A stretch of 47,459 bases of DNA from Candidatus Falkowbacteria bacterium (GCA_013336275.1 JAAXUA010000004.1:1-47459), one strand, 5' to 3'. Positions 17,050-26,793 are shown, numbered from the stretch's first letter. The notes: generated by a model not told the origin, from the sequence alone. A program made the numbers and translations.

Positions 17050-17051
17050 AA

Positions 17052-20000
17052 TTATTGGCAATAGCAGGCGGTTTCGCCGACCTGGTAGAACTGGCTCAAG
17101 CCGGCAACGGCTGAACAGTCGTTGCATACGCCCTGATAGCCGAAAACCCAATTCCAGGCATAGCCCCAATCGGCAGCAGCCAAAGACACGACCGTACTGG
17201 CTCCGGCTAAGCTGAACTTTGACTTGCAGTCGTCATCATATTGGTTAATGCCGTTGGAACAGCTGCAAGCGCCGCCGACATCGTGGACTATCGACTTGCA
17301 GGCGTTGGTCGTATGGTCATTCAAGCCGACACCGATACAGACCTTGCCGACCTTTTGGCAGACCTGATCGCAATTATAATAGTTGAACACCGTCCCGACA
17401 TTTGCATAAACCCCGACGAAAGACGGCACGACCAAGTCGGTGGCGTCTGCCCTGACAATAGTAAATGGGCCGATAGCATTGGTCTTGATCAGGTTGTCCT
17501 GGCCGGCGCAGCAATAATCGAATTTCGGAGATGGAAAAACGTCTTGGCAGACCATGGTGTTGGCTTGGCAGGTCCAAACGCCCTTCTGGCACGATCCAGG
17601 CGGTGGTGGCGCGACTGGGCTGGCCTGACCCAAATAGCAGCCCATACCGAGCTTGTTCCGATTCGGGTCAGCTTGGCAACCGATCTGGCAAGAGTCGCAA
17701 AGTGCTACGTAAAGGCTGTCGATGCCGCCCTGGCCAATCGTATTATTAGCCAAAGTGCCGCAATCGAAGGCGCTACCGTCAGAATCGAGTATGCTATTGG
17801 TATTCAAGATGCCGCACCGCTGAGCCGAATCGGTCACGGAGTTCTCGCAGTTCTCGTTATATTCAGCCTGTACAATGCTATCACCGCAATAGCCCCCGAA
17901 CTGGACACAGGTGCCAGCGCAATTGCCGCCCTCGGGGCACGGCTTATCATCAACCTTGATCGTATAAATCTTGATATTGGAGTCGGCGTCGTCGGCCGTA
18001 CCCCAAATGTTGTCAGGATTGTAGGTCCAATCGTTGTCCCACTCGAGACGCAAAACGTGATTGCCGCCGGTCAAAGGACCTAGGGCGACATTGCTGAAAG
18101 AGTTGGCGCCGCCCGGAGCTGCTGCATTGGCGCAAAATTCGCCTTTGTAGTTGCCATCAACTAGCACCCTGACGTGATGCTGTACGCCAGCCTGCGGGCA
18201 GACGTTCTCTTCTCCGCCGACCGGCGCGAAAGTCTCAAGCGAGCCATAGGGTGAGGTACCCCAATTGCTGGTCTCAACCGTGGCAAAATATTGACTGACG
18301 GCCGGGGTAACGAAATTATAAGTCCAAAAAGCGGCGTTGCACGACCCGGTGACGTTGGCGCCAGCCAGCCCGCAGCTCAGATTCGTCCCGGAAAACATGT
18401 TGCCAGTCAATTGGACATTGGTGCCCACGGTAGTACAGCCGTATTGGCGGTTCGGCGCGCTGCCTGGGGGGTTGGGCGCGATTCCGTCGGTCCCGTCGCA
18501 TTGTTCAGCCCCCGCAGCCGAACCGCCAGCCCCTTCGGTATTGGGTTGCTGGCTGACACCGTCACCGCAAAAATTATTGACTTGAAGATTGAAAGCCGTC
18601 GCCGGTCCGGAAAAACCATATTCATCGGTAGCGACGATAGAGAGGGCATGCGGTCCCGCTCCTACTAGAGCCGGGATTCCGCTGATCGTACCGACTCCTC
18701 CAGCGGTCGTGACCGACAAGCCCGGGGGCAAGCCGACGACAGAGTAGTTGGTTATCGCGTTGCCTTCATCATCAACTCCCGTTATCGTGCAGGAATAAGC
18801 GCCCAAGGCTCGGATAACCGGATCGCAGGTGACGGAATTGACCCGTGGAGGCGTGTTCGTTATGTCGAAGATGAAACTGGTCATGGCCGTATCGCCTTGC
18901 GTATCGGTGCCGGTCACGGTCACGGTATAAACGCCTGGCTGATAGGTTATTTTCTGGTTGACGTAGCAATTGAATTTGCCGTCGGGCTCGCCGACAACCG
19001 GACTGGTCGAGGTGCAGGTCAGGAAATTGGCAATCGGTCCGCTGCCCTTGTCGCCGGTCATCGAAAAAGTCAAGCCATAGCTCTTGTTGGTCTCATAGCC
19101 GAAAATAGTAGTGGTGGCATAATTCCCAGCCTTGGCCTTCACATTGAGCGCCTGGATAATCGGCAGAGATGGTCCCATGGTGATGTTGCACAGCTTACTG
19201 CTCGTGCTGATGCCGTCAGAAACGGTGACGCGAGCCTGGTAATTGCCGGTGTTACCTCCTTGCTGGGCGACGAGCTTTTTCTGGTTCGGAACGGCAGTAT
19301 TTGCAAACACTAGACTCGTCTGTCCGGGTTGCCAGACCCATCCGGCTGCTTGCCAGGCCGCCCAGTTGGCCGGAGAAAGCGGATCGACCTGCCAACCGCT
19401 GATCGGATCGCGGTCGATATCGAAGACGGAGACGAAACCGGAAAACGGGTCTTTAGGGAATGATGACATGCTGCCGCAAACGATGGTTGGCGGAGTATTG
19501 GAGGCGCCCGTAACGACGATTGCCCCCGGCACTATAGAAAAAGGATTGGGAGTTCCCAGATTATTCCCCACCGAACAGACTCCGGCGGCATTGCAAACCA
19601 GGCCGGATTCAGTGGCGACAAAAAAGCTGCAGCTGCGACCGTCGGGGCTAGACATATAGATATACGCCCGACTGCCGTCAGGCAGGTCGAAATTGGCATC
19701 GGCTGGAGTCGGGTCAGCGAAAGACCTTGTAGTCTCGTTCCAGCAGGTCTGAGAATTGAAGCCGGCACAAGCGCCCATCCTGTTGATGGGGTCGAACGGC
19801 AGGTTAGCACCCAAGGCCTTGCCTAAAGTCTCCTGCCATGAAGGCCAAGTTGAGATAGTCTTATTGGGCAGATAGGAACCGGATTCGAGTTTGGGGCAAA
19901 GGCCTCCATTTTTGGCTTTATAGGCGACCAGAAGCTCATTCAAGTCGTTAAGGTCGGCCAAACGCTTGGTATCACGGACAGAAACATCATGGGAACTTAT

Positions 20001-20501
20001 GCAGTATTCACCCTTAGCGCAGGTCGGGCATTCAGGGGCGACGCAAGTAGGACCATAGATGCAAGACTGCGTCGCGGTCTGGTTGCAGGTTCCCGCTTTG
20101 AGTATATTGTTGTTGAACTTCCAATTAGCCAGGATCTGCCCGAAGATATCCTCGGTCGCCTTCTCAGCATCCTGATTATAGGAAATGATGAAAATATTGG
20201 TGAAGAATTGATCATTGGTCGAAATCTCGTTGTTGGCCGGGGCCGCTTCGACGATATTGGCAACATCGATATAGACAGTCCGTCCGTCACGGATGGCCTC
20301 ATAACCGTCGACGACCAAAGCTTGGGGCGAGCCCTTGAAGCCTTGCGACTGATACCAGCGCTGGGCCGAGTAGTGCTTCGGGTTAGGGGCGACTCGGACG
20401 CCGATGGCGTCAGGCGAGGGGGCGGCGATTGCCCAGCCGATGCAAAGAACCAGCAATGCTGCCGCTGGGAAAATGAATAGTTTTTCTATCCTATTGGTCA
20501 T
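17052..20501 (-). CDS. Large secreted multidomain surface protein with Ig-like and Cys-rich repeats
   Basis: 1149 residues. A signal peptide or anchor (about 8-27) leads into a region containing a pseudopilin-like segment (DLNDLNELLVAYKAKNGG, followed by DPINRMGAC). Putative Ig/cadherin-like domains follow (GLPPGLSVTTAGGVGTISGIP is typical of He_PIG repeats). Two segments of the Myxococcus-type Cys-rich repeat are present (FCGDGVSQQPNTEG with EQCDG, and YCGDSIVQAEYNENCE), then a Cys-rich C-terminus. It is probably an adhesin or cell-contact protein on the surface. Its promoter lies 6 nt before the ATG, and the repeat-protein gene follows 2 nt downstream. Confidence 0.85.
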   Translation of the reverse strand: MTNRIEKLFIFPAAALLVLCIGWAIAAPSPDAIGVRVAPNPKHYSAQRWYQSQGFKGSPQALVVDGYEAIRDGRTVYIDVANIVEAAPANNEISTNDQFFTNIFIISYNQDAEKATEDIFGQILANWKFNNNILKAGTCNQTATQSCIYGPTCVAPECPTCAKGEYCISSHDVSVRDTKRLADLNDLNELLVAYKAKNGGLCPKLESGSYLPNKTISTWPSWQETLGKALGANLPFDPINRMGACAGFNSQTCWNETTRSFADPTPADANFDLPDGSRAYIYMSSPDGRSCSFFVATESGLVCNAAGVCSVGNNLGTPNPFSIVPGAIVVTGASNTPPTIVCGSMSSFPKDPFSGFVSVFDIDRDPISGWQVDPLSPANWAAWQAAGWVWQPGQTSLVFANTAVPNQKKLVAQQGGNTGNYQARVTVSDGISTSSKLCNITMGPSLPIIQALNVKAKAGNYATTTIFGYETNKSYGLTFSMTGDKGSGPIANFLTCTSTSPVVGEPDGKFNCYVNQKITYQPGVYTVTVTGTDTQGDTAMTSFIFDITNTPPRVNSVTCDPVIRALGAYSCTITGVDDEGNAITNYSVVGLPPGLSVTTAGGVGTISGIPALVGAGPHALSIVATDEYGFSGPATAFNLQVNNFCGDGVSQQPNTEGAGGSAAGAEQCDGTDGIAPNPPGSAPNRQYGCTTVGTNVQLTGNMFSGTNLSCGLAGANVTGSCNAAFWTYNFVTPAVSQYFATVETSNWGTSPYGSLETFAPVGGEENVCPQAGVQHHVRVLVDGNYKGEFCANAAAPGGANSFSNVALGPLTGGNHVLRLEWDNDWTYNPDNIWGTADDADSNIKIYTIKVDDKPCPEGGNCAGTCVQFGGYCGDSIVQAEYNENCENSVTDSAQRCGILNTNSILDSDGSAFDCGTLANNTIGQGGIDSLYVALCDSCQIGCQADPNRNKLGMGCYLGQASPVAPPPPGSCQKGVWTCQANTMVCQDVFPSPKFDYCCAGQDNLIKTNAIGPFTIVRADATDLVVPSFVGVYANVGTVFNYYNCDQVCQKVGKVCIGVGLNDHTTNACKSIVHDVGGACSCSNGINQYDDDCKSKFSLAGASTVVSLAAADWGYAWNWVFGYQGVCNDCSAVAGLSQFYQVGETACYCQ

Positions 20502-20507
20502 AATATG

Positions 20508-20515
20508 ATTATACC
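20508..20515 (-). promoter_or_regulatory. -10 promoter element implying a leaderless mRNA for the 1149-aa surface protein
   Basis: GGTATAAT on the minus strand ends 6 nt before the ATG at 20501, within the 25-nt gap after gpmI. A weak -35 (TTTGGT, 17-bp spacing) overlaps the end of gpmI. Transcription would begin at about the start codon. Confidence 0.6.
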
Positions 20516-20526
20516 GGAATCAAAGT

Positions 20527-22125
20527 TTAAACCAAAGACCTTCCGGTCATAGCCTCAGGTTTCTCTATACCCAGGATGTGCAGTACGGTTGGAGCGACAT
20601 CTGACAAGATGCCCTGCGGTTGGACTAGGCTCAGATCGCCGCCATAAGCGTCTTGGCTGCCGATGCGCCGCCCCTCGAATTCCTTCCCCACTATAATGAA
20701 AGGTACCGGGTTGGCCGTATGCTCTTTCGAGATGCTGCCGGTCTGCATATTGAATTTTGCCTCAGCGTTGCCGTGATCAGCCGTAATCATCATCACGCCG
20801 CCCTTGGCCAGCACCGCGTCGACCAGCTTCTTCACGCATTTATCAACCGCCTCGCATGCCTGGCTAGTGGCACGGATATTGCCCGTATGCCCCACCATGT
20901 CGGCATTGGCGTAATTGACCAAGATGAAATCATACAGGTCTTCATTTATAGCCTTGAGCAACTTATCCGTTACCTCGGGAGCCGACATCTCGGGCTTCAT
21001 ATCATAACTAGGGACCGGCGGCGAAGGCACCAAGTCGTGCGTCTCTCCTTCTGATTTGGTTTCGCGCCCGCCATTGAAGAAATAAGTCACATGGGCGTAC
21101 TTCTCAGTTTCCGCGATCCGTAACTGCTTCAATCCGGCATTGGCGATAATCTCGCCCAAAGTGTCCTTGATTTCCTCTGGAGGGAAAGCGACTTCCACCG
21201 GGATGTCCTTCTCATACTGCGTAAAGCAGACATAAAGCAGGTCGGTCAGATATTTTGGCCGGCTGAACTTGTCGAAGCTCGGCAGGACGAAAGCCTTAGT
21301 GATCTGCCTGGCTCTATCGGGGCGATAATTGAAAAAGATCAAGGAATCCCCCTGCTCCACCAAGCCGACCGCTTTGCCACCCTGCTCGATGACTGTAGGG
21401 ACGAACTCTTCATCGTATATCTTTTTGGTGTAGCTGTCCTCCACCGCCATGACCGGGTCGCTCGACTTATTGCCTTGGCCGGCAGTCATTGCCAAATAAG
21501 CTTTTTCAATGCGATCCCAGTGATTATCGCGGTCCATCGGGTAGAATCGGCCGGAGATAGTCGCTATTTTGCCGACGCCGTATTCGGCAATCGTTCTGGT
21601 GATGTCTTTCAAATAATTCAAGCCGCTATTATAGGGCGTGTCGCGGCCGTCCAGAATCGCATGTATATAGACTTGCTCGATGCCCTGCTCCTTCGCCAAG
21701 ACGAGCAACGCCTGCAAATGTTCGATCGAGGCGTGGACGCCGCCATTGGAAACCAGGCCCATGACATGGAGCTTGGACTTTTTGTCCTTGACGTGCTTGA
21801 TGGCATCGATCAGGGCACGATTCTGATAGAAGCTGTTGTCGCTGATTGACTTGTTGATACGAGGAAGGTCCTGATACATGATCCTACCCATTCCCAAGTT
21901 CAAATGACCGACTTCGCTGTTGCCGTCTTTGCCCCAAGGCAAACCCACGGCTTCACCCGAGGCGCGTATGGTCATGGCCGGATATTTGGAAATAAGCTCT
22001 TTCATCGTCGGAGTGTTCGCTTGGCTGATGGCATTGCCGCTATAAGGCTGCACGATGCCCCACCCGTCGAGGACGGCCAAAACGACGGGTTTCGGCTTCT
22101 TCAATTGCTGGTCTTTGCTTAACAT
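20527..22125 (-). CDS. gpmI: 2,3-bisphosphoglycerate-independent phosphoglycerate mutase, copy 1
   Basis: 532 residues, slightly above the family's usual 510. Metal ligand D20 is in VLDGWG. The phosphoserine nucleophile is S70 in GKDGNSEVGHLN. The later metal motifs TADHGNAE and EHTANPVPFI are also present. It interconverts 3- and 2-phosphoglycerate in the cytoplasm using two Mn ions. It is the last gene of a pgk-pilin-eno-gpmI-gpmI operon and lies 3 nt after the second mutase. It is closer to typical bacterial GpmI than its neighbour. Confidence 0.96.
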   Translation of the reverse strand: MLSKDQQLKKPKPVVLAVLDGWGIVQPYSGNAISQANTPTMKELISKYPAMTIRASGEAVGLPWGKDGNSEVGHLNLGMGRIMYQDLPRINKSISDNSFYQNRALIDAIKHVKDKKSKLHVMGLVSNGGVHASIEHLQALLVLAKEQGIEQVYIHAILDGRDTPYNSGLNYLKDITRTIAEYGVGKIATISGRFYPMDRDNHWDRIEKAYLAMTAGQGNKSSDPVMAVEDSYTKKIYDEEFVPTVIEQGGKAVGLVEQGDSLIFFNYRPDRARQITKAFVLPSFDKFSRPKYLTDLLYVCFTQYEKDIPVEVAFPPEEIKDTLGEIIANAGLKQLRIAETEKYAHVTYFFNGGRETKSEGETHDLVPSPPVPSYDMKPEMSAPEVTDKLLKAINEDLYDFILVNYANADMVGHTGNIRATSQACEAVDKCVKKLVDAVLAKGGVMMITADHGNAEAKFNMQTGSISKEHTANPVPFIIVGKEFEGRRIGSQDAYGGDLSLVQPQGILSDVAPTVLHILGIEKPEAMTGRSLV

Positions 22126-22128
22126 ATA

Positions 22129-23709
22129 TTATCTTAACAATAAGCTTTTGCGGGGCATCGCCTTAGGCAGCGGCAACCCGAAGAGGTCTAGAATGGTCGG
22201 GGCGACATCACCCAGTACGCCATCGGTGCGCAGCTTGACCTTGTTTCTCATTTCCTGATTGACCAAGATGAACGGCACAGGATTAGTCGTGTGCTCAGTG
22301 TCAATTTCGCCGGTCTGAAGATTGATCATCCGCTCGATATTGCCATGGTCGGCTGTTATGATAACCGTGCCGCCAATCTTGTGATAAGCCTCGACCAGAT
22401 TGCCGACATAGCCGTCCACAGCTTCGCAACACTTGATCGCCGCTTCGAGATTTCCGGTATGCCCGATCATGTCCGGGGCGGCGAAATTCAAGGTCGTAAA
22501 ATCGAATTTTTTCTTTTTCAGATTGCTTATCACCTCCTTAACCAAACCCTTGGAGCTCATCTCCGGCGTCTCGTCGTAAGACCTGACATCGGGAGACGGC
22601 ACCAAGATGCGCGACTCTCCTGCAACAGGATCGGAATATCCGCCATTGAAAAAATAAGTCACATGGGCATACTTCTCAGTCTCGGCGATATACAGCTGGC
22701 TCCGCTCCTTGAGCTGCATTGGCAAAGTGTCGGTCAGGTCCGGACTCGGGAAAGCCGACAAGATGCTGTCCAAATCGGGGCCGAAGTCCGTCATGGCAAC
22801 GAAGCAGAGATTCTTGAAAACGACACGGCGTTTGAAGGAGCCGGGGTTCAATTCGTTGAAATTGGGCTGGACAAAAGCCTTGGCCAGCTGGCGTGCCCGG
22901 TCAGAACGCAGATTATAAAATATGACGCTATCACCATCGGCGATGCGGGGGTAAGGCTTGCCGGGGCGGCCGATAATATAGGGCAGGATATATTCGTCGC
23001 TTTCTCCGCGATTGTAGGCCTCGGTGATGGCCTCTTCGGGATTTAGCGACCAACGGCACTCGTCAGCATCGCAGCCTCCCTCGACAAGCACGTTATAAGA
23101 CATTTCTGTCCGTTCCCAAACTTTCTTCCGATCCATGGCATAAAAGCGACCGATTACCGTATTGATAGTCTCGACTCCGGTAAACGACTTCTCCAATTGC
23201 CGCATCAGCTTGATGGCGGCATATTTCGGAGAATCGCGGCCATCTGTGAAAAGATGGAGATTAATCCTCTGCACTCCTTCTTTTTTCAAAAATGCAATCA
23301 ATGCTATAAGGTGGTCCGGGTCGCTATGAGCGGTCATATTATTTCCCAGCATGCCCATCAGGTGGACATTGCCATGATTTTCCTTGGCGTGGTTGACTGC
23401 TTCCAGAAAAGCCGGATTCTTGAAGAACGTGCCGTTGGCAATATTGCGGCTGATGCGGACGGCGTCTTGTTCGGCGATGCGTCCGGCTCCAAGATTCATG
23501 TGACCGGCTTCGCTATTGCCATCCTGGCCGTTAGGCAAACCGACAAAACGCCCAGAAGCGCCCAGCAAAGTATTGGGGTAATTCTTCAAAAGAAAATTCA
23601 AGTTCGGCGTCTTGGACAAGGTGATCGCGTTGCCGCGATTGGCCTGATCGACGCCCCAGCCGTCAAGAATTACAAGTATGGCCGGTTTACTTATTCTTAT
23701 TTTTTGCAT
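22129..23709 (-). CDS. gpmI: 2,3-bisphosphoglycerate-independent phosphoglycerate mutase, copy 2
   Basis: 526 residues with the full catalytic set: D16 in VILDGWG, nucleophile S66 in GQDGNSEAGHMN, and metal motifs TADHGNIE and EHTTNPVPFI. It differs from copy 1 over most of its length. For example, it has NMTAHSDPDHLIALIAF where copy 1 has GGVHASIEHLQALLVL, and RDSPKYAA where copy 1 has RDTPYNSG. It is therefore an old paralogue or separately acquired gene, not a recent duplication. Its start overlaps the end of enolase by 23 bp. Both copies look active. Confidence 0.95.
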   Translation of the reverse strand: MQKIRISKPAILVILDGWGVDQANRGNAITLSKTPNLNFLLKNYPNTLLGASGRFVGLPNGQDGNSEAGHMNLGAGRIAEQDAVRISRNIANGTFFKNPAFLEAVNHAKENHGNVHLMGMLGNNMTAHSDPDHLIALIAFLKKEGVQRINLHLFTDGRDSPKYAAIKLMRQLEKSFTGVETINTVIGRFYAMDRKKVWERTEMSYNVLVEGGCDADECRWSLNPEEAITEAYNRGESDEYILPYIIGRPGKPYPRIADGDSVIFYNLRSDRARQLAKAFVQPNFNELNPGSFKRRVVFKNLCFVAMTDFGPDLDSILSAFPSPDLTDTLPMQLKERSQLYIAETEKYAHVTYFFNGGYSDPVAGESRILVPSPDVRSYDETPEMSSKGLVKEVISNLKKKKFDFTTLNFAAPDMIGHTGNLEAAIKCCEAVDGYVGNLVEAYHKIGGTVIITADHGNIERMINLQTGEIDTEHTTNPVPFILVNQEMRNKVKLRTDGVLGDVAPTILDLFGLPLPKAMPRKSLLLR

Positions 23710-24988
23710 GTTTGGTCTTGATTGTCGTTTGCGATTCGATCATATCTTCGATTTCCATCAAACGATTATACTTAGCTAAGCGCTCGCTCCTTGAAAGCGA
23801 ACCGGACTTGATATATTCAGCGCCGACAGCTACCGCCAAGTCGGCAATGAAATCGTCCGAAGTTTCTCCGGAACGGTGGGAAACCATGATCTTGTATTTG
23901 TGTTTCTGGGCCAACTTGATGCACTCCATGGTTTCGGTCAAAGTGCCGACCTGATTAACCTTGATCAGGATAGCATTGGCAACCTTCTCCTTGATGCCCT
24001 TGCGCAGACGGGCCGTATTGGTCACGAAAAGGTCGTCGCCGATCAAGAGCATCTCGCTGCCTAACTCTTTGGTCAGATCGCGCCAGCCAGCCCAATCGTC
24101 TTCTGCCAAGCCGTCCTCGATAGAGATGATCGGGAATTTACGCCACCACTCGTGATAGAGCCCGACCAGGGTGCTATTGGAAAAAGTGGCTTGATCCAGC
24201 TTGAAGATATATTTTCCGGTCTCGGGATTGAACAGTTGCGACGAACCGACATCGATGCCCAGTCCGACCTCTTTGCCCGGCTTATAACCGGCCTTGATCA
24301 TTGAGGCCACGATCAATTCTATGGCTTGGATGCTGGAAACTATATCTGGAGCATACCCGCCCTCATTGCCGACATCGGTGTCGAAGCCGGCGGATTTCAA
24401 GACCCGTCCCAAACTGTGGAAAATTTCCGATCCCATGCGGACCTTTTCCTTGAAGCTGATGGTTGAGAGCGGCAGAATCATGAATTCTTGGAAATCAAGA
24501 TTAGTGTCGGCATGCTTGCCTCCGTTGAAGATGTTGAATGATGGCGTCGGAAGACGGAAGTCTTTGGAAAAATCGAAAGTCCCTGCCAAGTAATCGTAAA
24601 GCTCTTGTTTCTTGGACGTGGCGGCAGCCCTGGCGCAAGCCAGAGAGACGCCCAAAATGGCGTTAGCGCCCAGCTTGGATTTGTTTTCCGTGCCGTCGAG
24701 GGCGATCATGGCCCGATCGATAGCCTCCTGGTCTTCAGCATCCATGCCGACGATTTTCTGACTGATCTGCTCATTTACATTCTTGACGGCCTGCAGTACG
24801 CCCTGGCCCTCATACCGTTGCTTGTCGCCGTCGCGCAACTCCCATGCTTCGTGAATGCCGGTCGAAGCGCCTGAAGGAACGCTGGCCTTAGCTGCGGTGC
24901 CGTCAGACAGGTAGACTTTGACCTCTACGGTCGGGTTTCCTCGAGAATCCAATATTTCCCGAGCGTGGATTTTATCGATTTTAGCCAT
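23687..24988 (-). CDS. eno: Enolase
   Basis: 433 residues. Recognisable segments include SGASTGIHEAWELRDGD, GGYAPD (residue region ~200-210), SIEDGLAEDDWAGW, LIGDDLFVTN and IKVNQVGTLTET carrying the catalytic lysine, and MVSHRSGETSDDF. It converts 2-phosphoglycerate to phosphoenolpyruvate. The phosphate-loop residue after STG is Ile where most bacteria have Glu; eukaryotic enolases also have Ile. The Lys-rich C-terminal tail overlaps the start of gpmI copy 2. It follows the pilin gene by 13 nt. Confidence 0.97.
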   Translation of the reverse strand: MAKIDKIHAREILDSRGNPTVEVKVYLSDGTAAKASVPSGASTGIHEAWELRDGDKQRYEGQGVLQAVKNVNEQISQKIVGMDAEDQEAIDRAMIALDGTENKSKLGANAILGVSLACARAAATSKKQELYDYLAGTFDFSKDFRLPTPSFNIFNGGKHADTNLDFQEFMILPLSTISFKEKVRMGSEIFHSLGRVLKSAGFDTDVGNEGGYAPDIVSSIQAIELIVASMIKAGYKPGKEVGLGIDVGSSQLFNPETGKYIFKLDQATFSNSTLVGLYHEWWRKFPIISIEDGLAEDDWAGWRDLTKELGSEMLLIGDDLFVTNTARLRKGIKEKVANAILIKVNQVGTLTETMECIKLAQKHKYKIMVSHRSGETSDDFIADLAVAVGAEYIKSGSLSRSERLAKYNRLMEIEDMIESQTTIKTKHAKNKNK

Positions 24989-25001
24989 AGTATATTTGAT
25001 A

Positions 25002-25550
25002 TTATTTAGTCATGATCCTTATTACATCGTCCTTATTATAAAGCTTGTTTCCCGTGCCGTTCGGCCCGTACGATCCGACAACGACTGCCGGAGAACAAGT
25101 GCTCTCGCCGTCGCACGGAGAGCCGTCCGCTTGCACTTGGTAATGGGTATCGAAAAAATACTGATTGCCCCAAGGGTCTTTGGGAATACTGGTCATGTAG
25201 GGACCGTTCCAACCAAGGAAGGTGCCGTCGGAGGCGACCAGGCCAGCTTCTGGCGCAGCCAAGCCATAAGCACAGTTGTCGGCTAGATAGACGCATATTT
25301 CAACCCCCACTGTCAGATTAACCTTATCCACGGCCTGCCCGCCCGGCCAGAGCAAGGTGTCATTGGCCATTACGGTGATAGCTTTCTCTATCTGTTCGGC
25401 GTCAGCCCCGGCTTTCACGATCTTGGCTTTGTTCCTGGCATAGCTATAAGCGGCATTGCCAAGAGTCGACAGGATGCCGATAATGGCGATCACGACCAGA
25501 ACCTCGATCAACGTGAAGCCTGATTTTTGGTTTTTTAAACCGAACATCAT
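25002..25550 (-). CDS. GspG-like pseudopilin inside the glycolytic operon
   Basis: 182 residues. The leader MMFGLKNQKSG is followed by FTLIEVLVVIAIIGILSTLG, with cleavage after G11 and Glu16 at +5. The C-terminal part has the GspG-type 'GPYMTSIPKDPWGNQYFF' motif, which in family members shapes the calcium site, plus two cysteine pairs. It lies 4 nt after pgk and 13 nt before eno, so it must be transcribed with them. The type II secretion or pilus role is known for the family. Why it is in a glycolysis operon is not clear. Confidence 0.9.
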   Translation of the reverse strand: MMFGLKNQKSGFTLIEVLVVIAIIGILSTLGNAAYSYARNKAKIVKAGADAEQIEKAITVMANDTLLWPGGQAVDKVNLTVGVEICVYLADNCAYGLAAPEAGLVASDGTFLGWNGPYMTSIPKDPWGNQYFFDTHYQVQADGSPCDGESTCSPAVVVGSYGPNGTGNKLYNKDDVIRIMTK

Positions 25551-25554
25551 CTGC

Positions 25555-26742
25555 TTATTTGATTATGCCCTTTAACCCCGGCATCGGCTCACCGGCTAAG
25601 AAATCCAACATCGCCCCGCCACCGGTCGAAACCCAATCAACCTGATCGAACATCCCGGCCATCTTCAAGGCTTCAACCGTCTCTCCTCCGCCTACCACCC
25701 CGAATGCCCTACCGCTTGACCTGGCGGCCATGACCCTGGCAAGCGCGACCGTGCCATGCTTGAAACTATCCTGTTCGAACCAGCCCATCGGGCCATTCCA
25801 GGCAATCGTGTTAGCCTGTTTCAAGTACCGGCTATAAAAACTTATAGTCTTGGGTCCGATGTCGTAAATATACTCATCCTTGCCCACCGTACTGACGCTT
25901 CTGACCGCCAGAGCGCCTTTGCCATCCTTCTTCTTTGAGACTACCAAGTCGAGCGGCAGGATGATTTTCTTATTGCCAGCTTTCTTATACATGGCGACTG
26001 CTTGCTTGGCCAGTTTGGGGTCGCCCGAAACCTTTGACTTTCCCACCTCGTAGCCTAGACTCTGTAAGAAATCGTTCGCCACTGCGCCGCCGACAAGGAT
26101 CTGCGAGGCGTTCTTGATGAAATTACTGATGATCGGCAGCTTGGTTCCGATTTTGGCCCCGCCGATGACGACGACCAATGGCTTTTTCGGCTTCAGTGCC
26201 CGCTCAATACTGTTCACTTCCTGCTCAAGCAGCAGCCCGGCGTAAGAAGGCAGGTGTGACTTGATGGCGCTGACCGAGGCGTGGGCCCGATGCGAAACGG
26301 CGAAAGCATTATTGATATACAAGTCCGCCGGGCGAGCAAGCTGCCGGGCGAATTGCTTGTCATCCTTTTCCTCGCCGGGATAAAAGCGGAGATTCTCCAA
26401 AAAAATCACTTGCCCTGGCTTTATCTCGCTTACCGCTTTTTCCACCTTGGGACCGACGCAATCCTTAACAAAGACGACTTTGCGCCCCAAAAGCTTCTCT
26501 AGTCTCTTGGCCACCGGCTCGGTCGTGTATTTTTTGCTCCTCTTACCCCCCGGATCGCCCAAATGGGTTGCGATGACTACTTTGGCGTCGTATCTGAGCA
26601 AGAATCTGATAGTGGCCAAACCGGCTATGATCTTGTAATCTTCTTTTACTTTGCCATTAGCCAAAGGGACATTGAAATCGACGCGTAAAAAAACAACTTT
26701 GCCAGCTACATCTTTTAGCTGACGCATTGAACGAATCGGCAT
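25555..26742 (-). CDS. pgk: Phosphoglycerate kinase
   Basis: 395 residues, standard length. Signatures: FLRVDFNVPL near the N-terminus, the domain around FLENLRFYPGEE, the nucleotide-binding domain with VVIGGAKIGTKLPIISNF, the hinge and substrate segment AWNGPMGWFE, and the C-terminal GGGETVEAL phosphate loop. It makes ATP from 1,3-bisphosphoglycerate. It is the first gene of the lower-glycolysis operon, with its own promoter and no Shine-Dalgarno sequence ahead of its ATG. Confidence 0.97.
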   Translation of the reverse strand: MPIRSMRQLKDVAGKVVFLRVDFNVPLANGKVKEDYKIIAGLATIRFLLRYDAKVVIATHLGDPGGKRSKKYTTEPVAKRLEKLLGRKVVFVKDCVGPKVEKAVSEIKPGQVIFLENLRFYPGEEKDDKQFARQLARPADLYINNAFAVSHRAHASVSAIKSHLPSYAGLLLEQEVNSIERALKPKKPLVVVIGGAKIGTKLPIISNFIKNASQILVGGAVANDFLQSLGYEVGKSKVSGDPKLAKQAVAMYKKAGNKKIILPLDLVVSKKKDGKGALAVRSVSTVGKDEYIYDIGPKTISFYSRYLKQANTIAWNGPMGWFEQDSFKHGTVALARVMAARSSGRAFGVVGGGETVEALKMAGMFDQVDWVSTGGGAMLDFLAGEPMPGLKGIIK

Positions 26743-26768
26743 ACGAGTATAATTTATTTTATGTTTTT

Positions 26769-26777
26769 ATTATACCA
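26769..26777 (-). promoter_or_regulatory. Extended -10 promoter of the pgk operon
   Basis: TGGTATAAT on the minus strand, 26 nt before the pgk ATG, with a predicted leader of about 19 nt. There is no clear -35. It is placed between the terminator of the upstream operon and pgk. Confidence 0.75.
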
Positions 26778-26793
26778 CATTTCATGCCGAAAC

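Noticed and set aside
17050..17169. Upstream extension of the thrombospondin-repeat protein start to 17169
   Set aside because: The extra 40 residues are Arg/Leu-rich, lie inside the end of the upstream gene and put the signal anchor in the middle. The ATG at 17049 gives a normal leader and a 2-nt gap.
17241..18083. Long plus-strand open frame (280 codons) opposite the 1149-aa surface protein
   Set aside because: It is antisense to a well-supported gene, has no recognisable domain, and mirrors the codon-position bias of the real gene. The same applies to long shadows at 22291-23046, 26852-27646 and 30215-30952.
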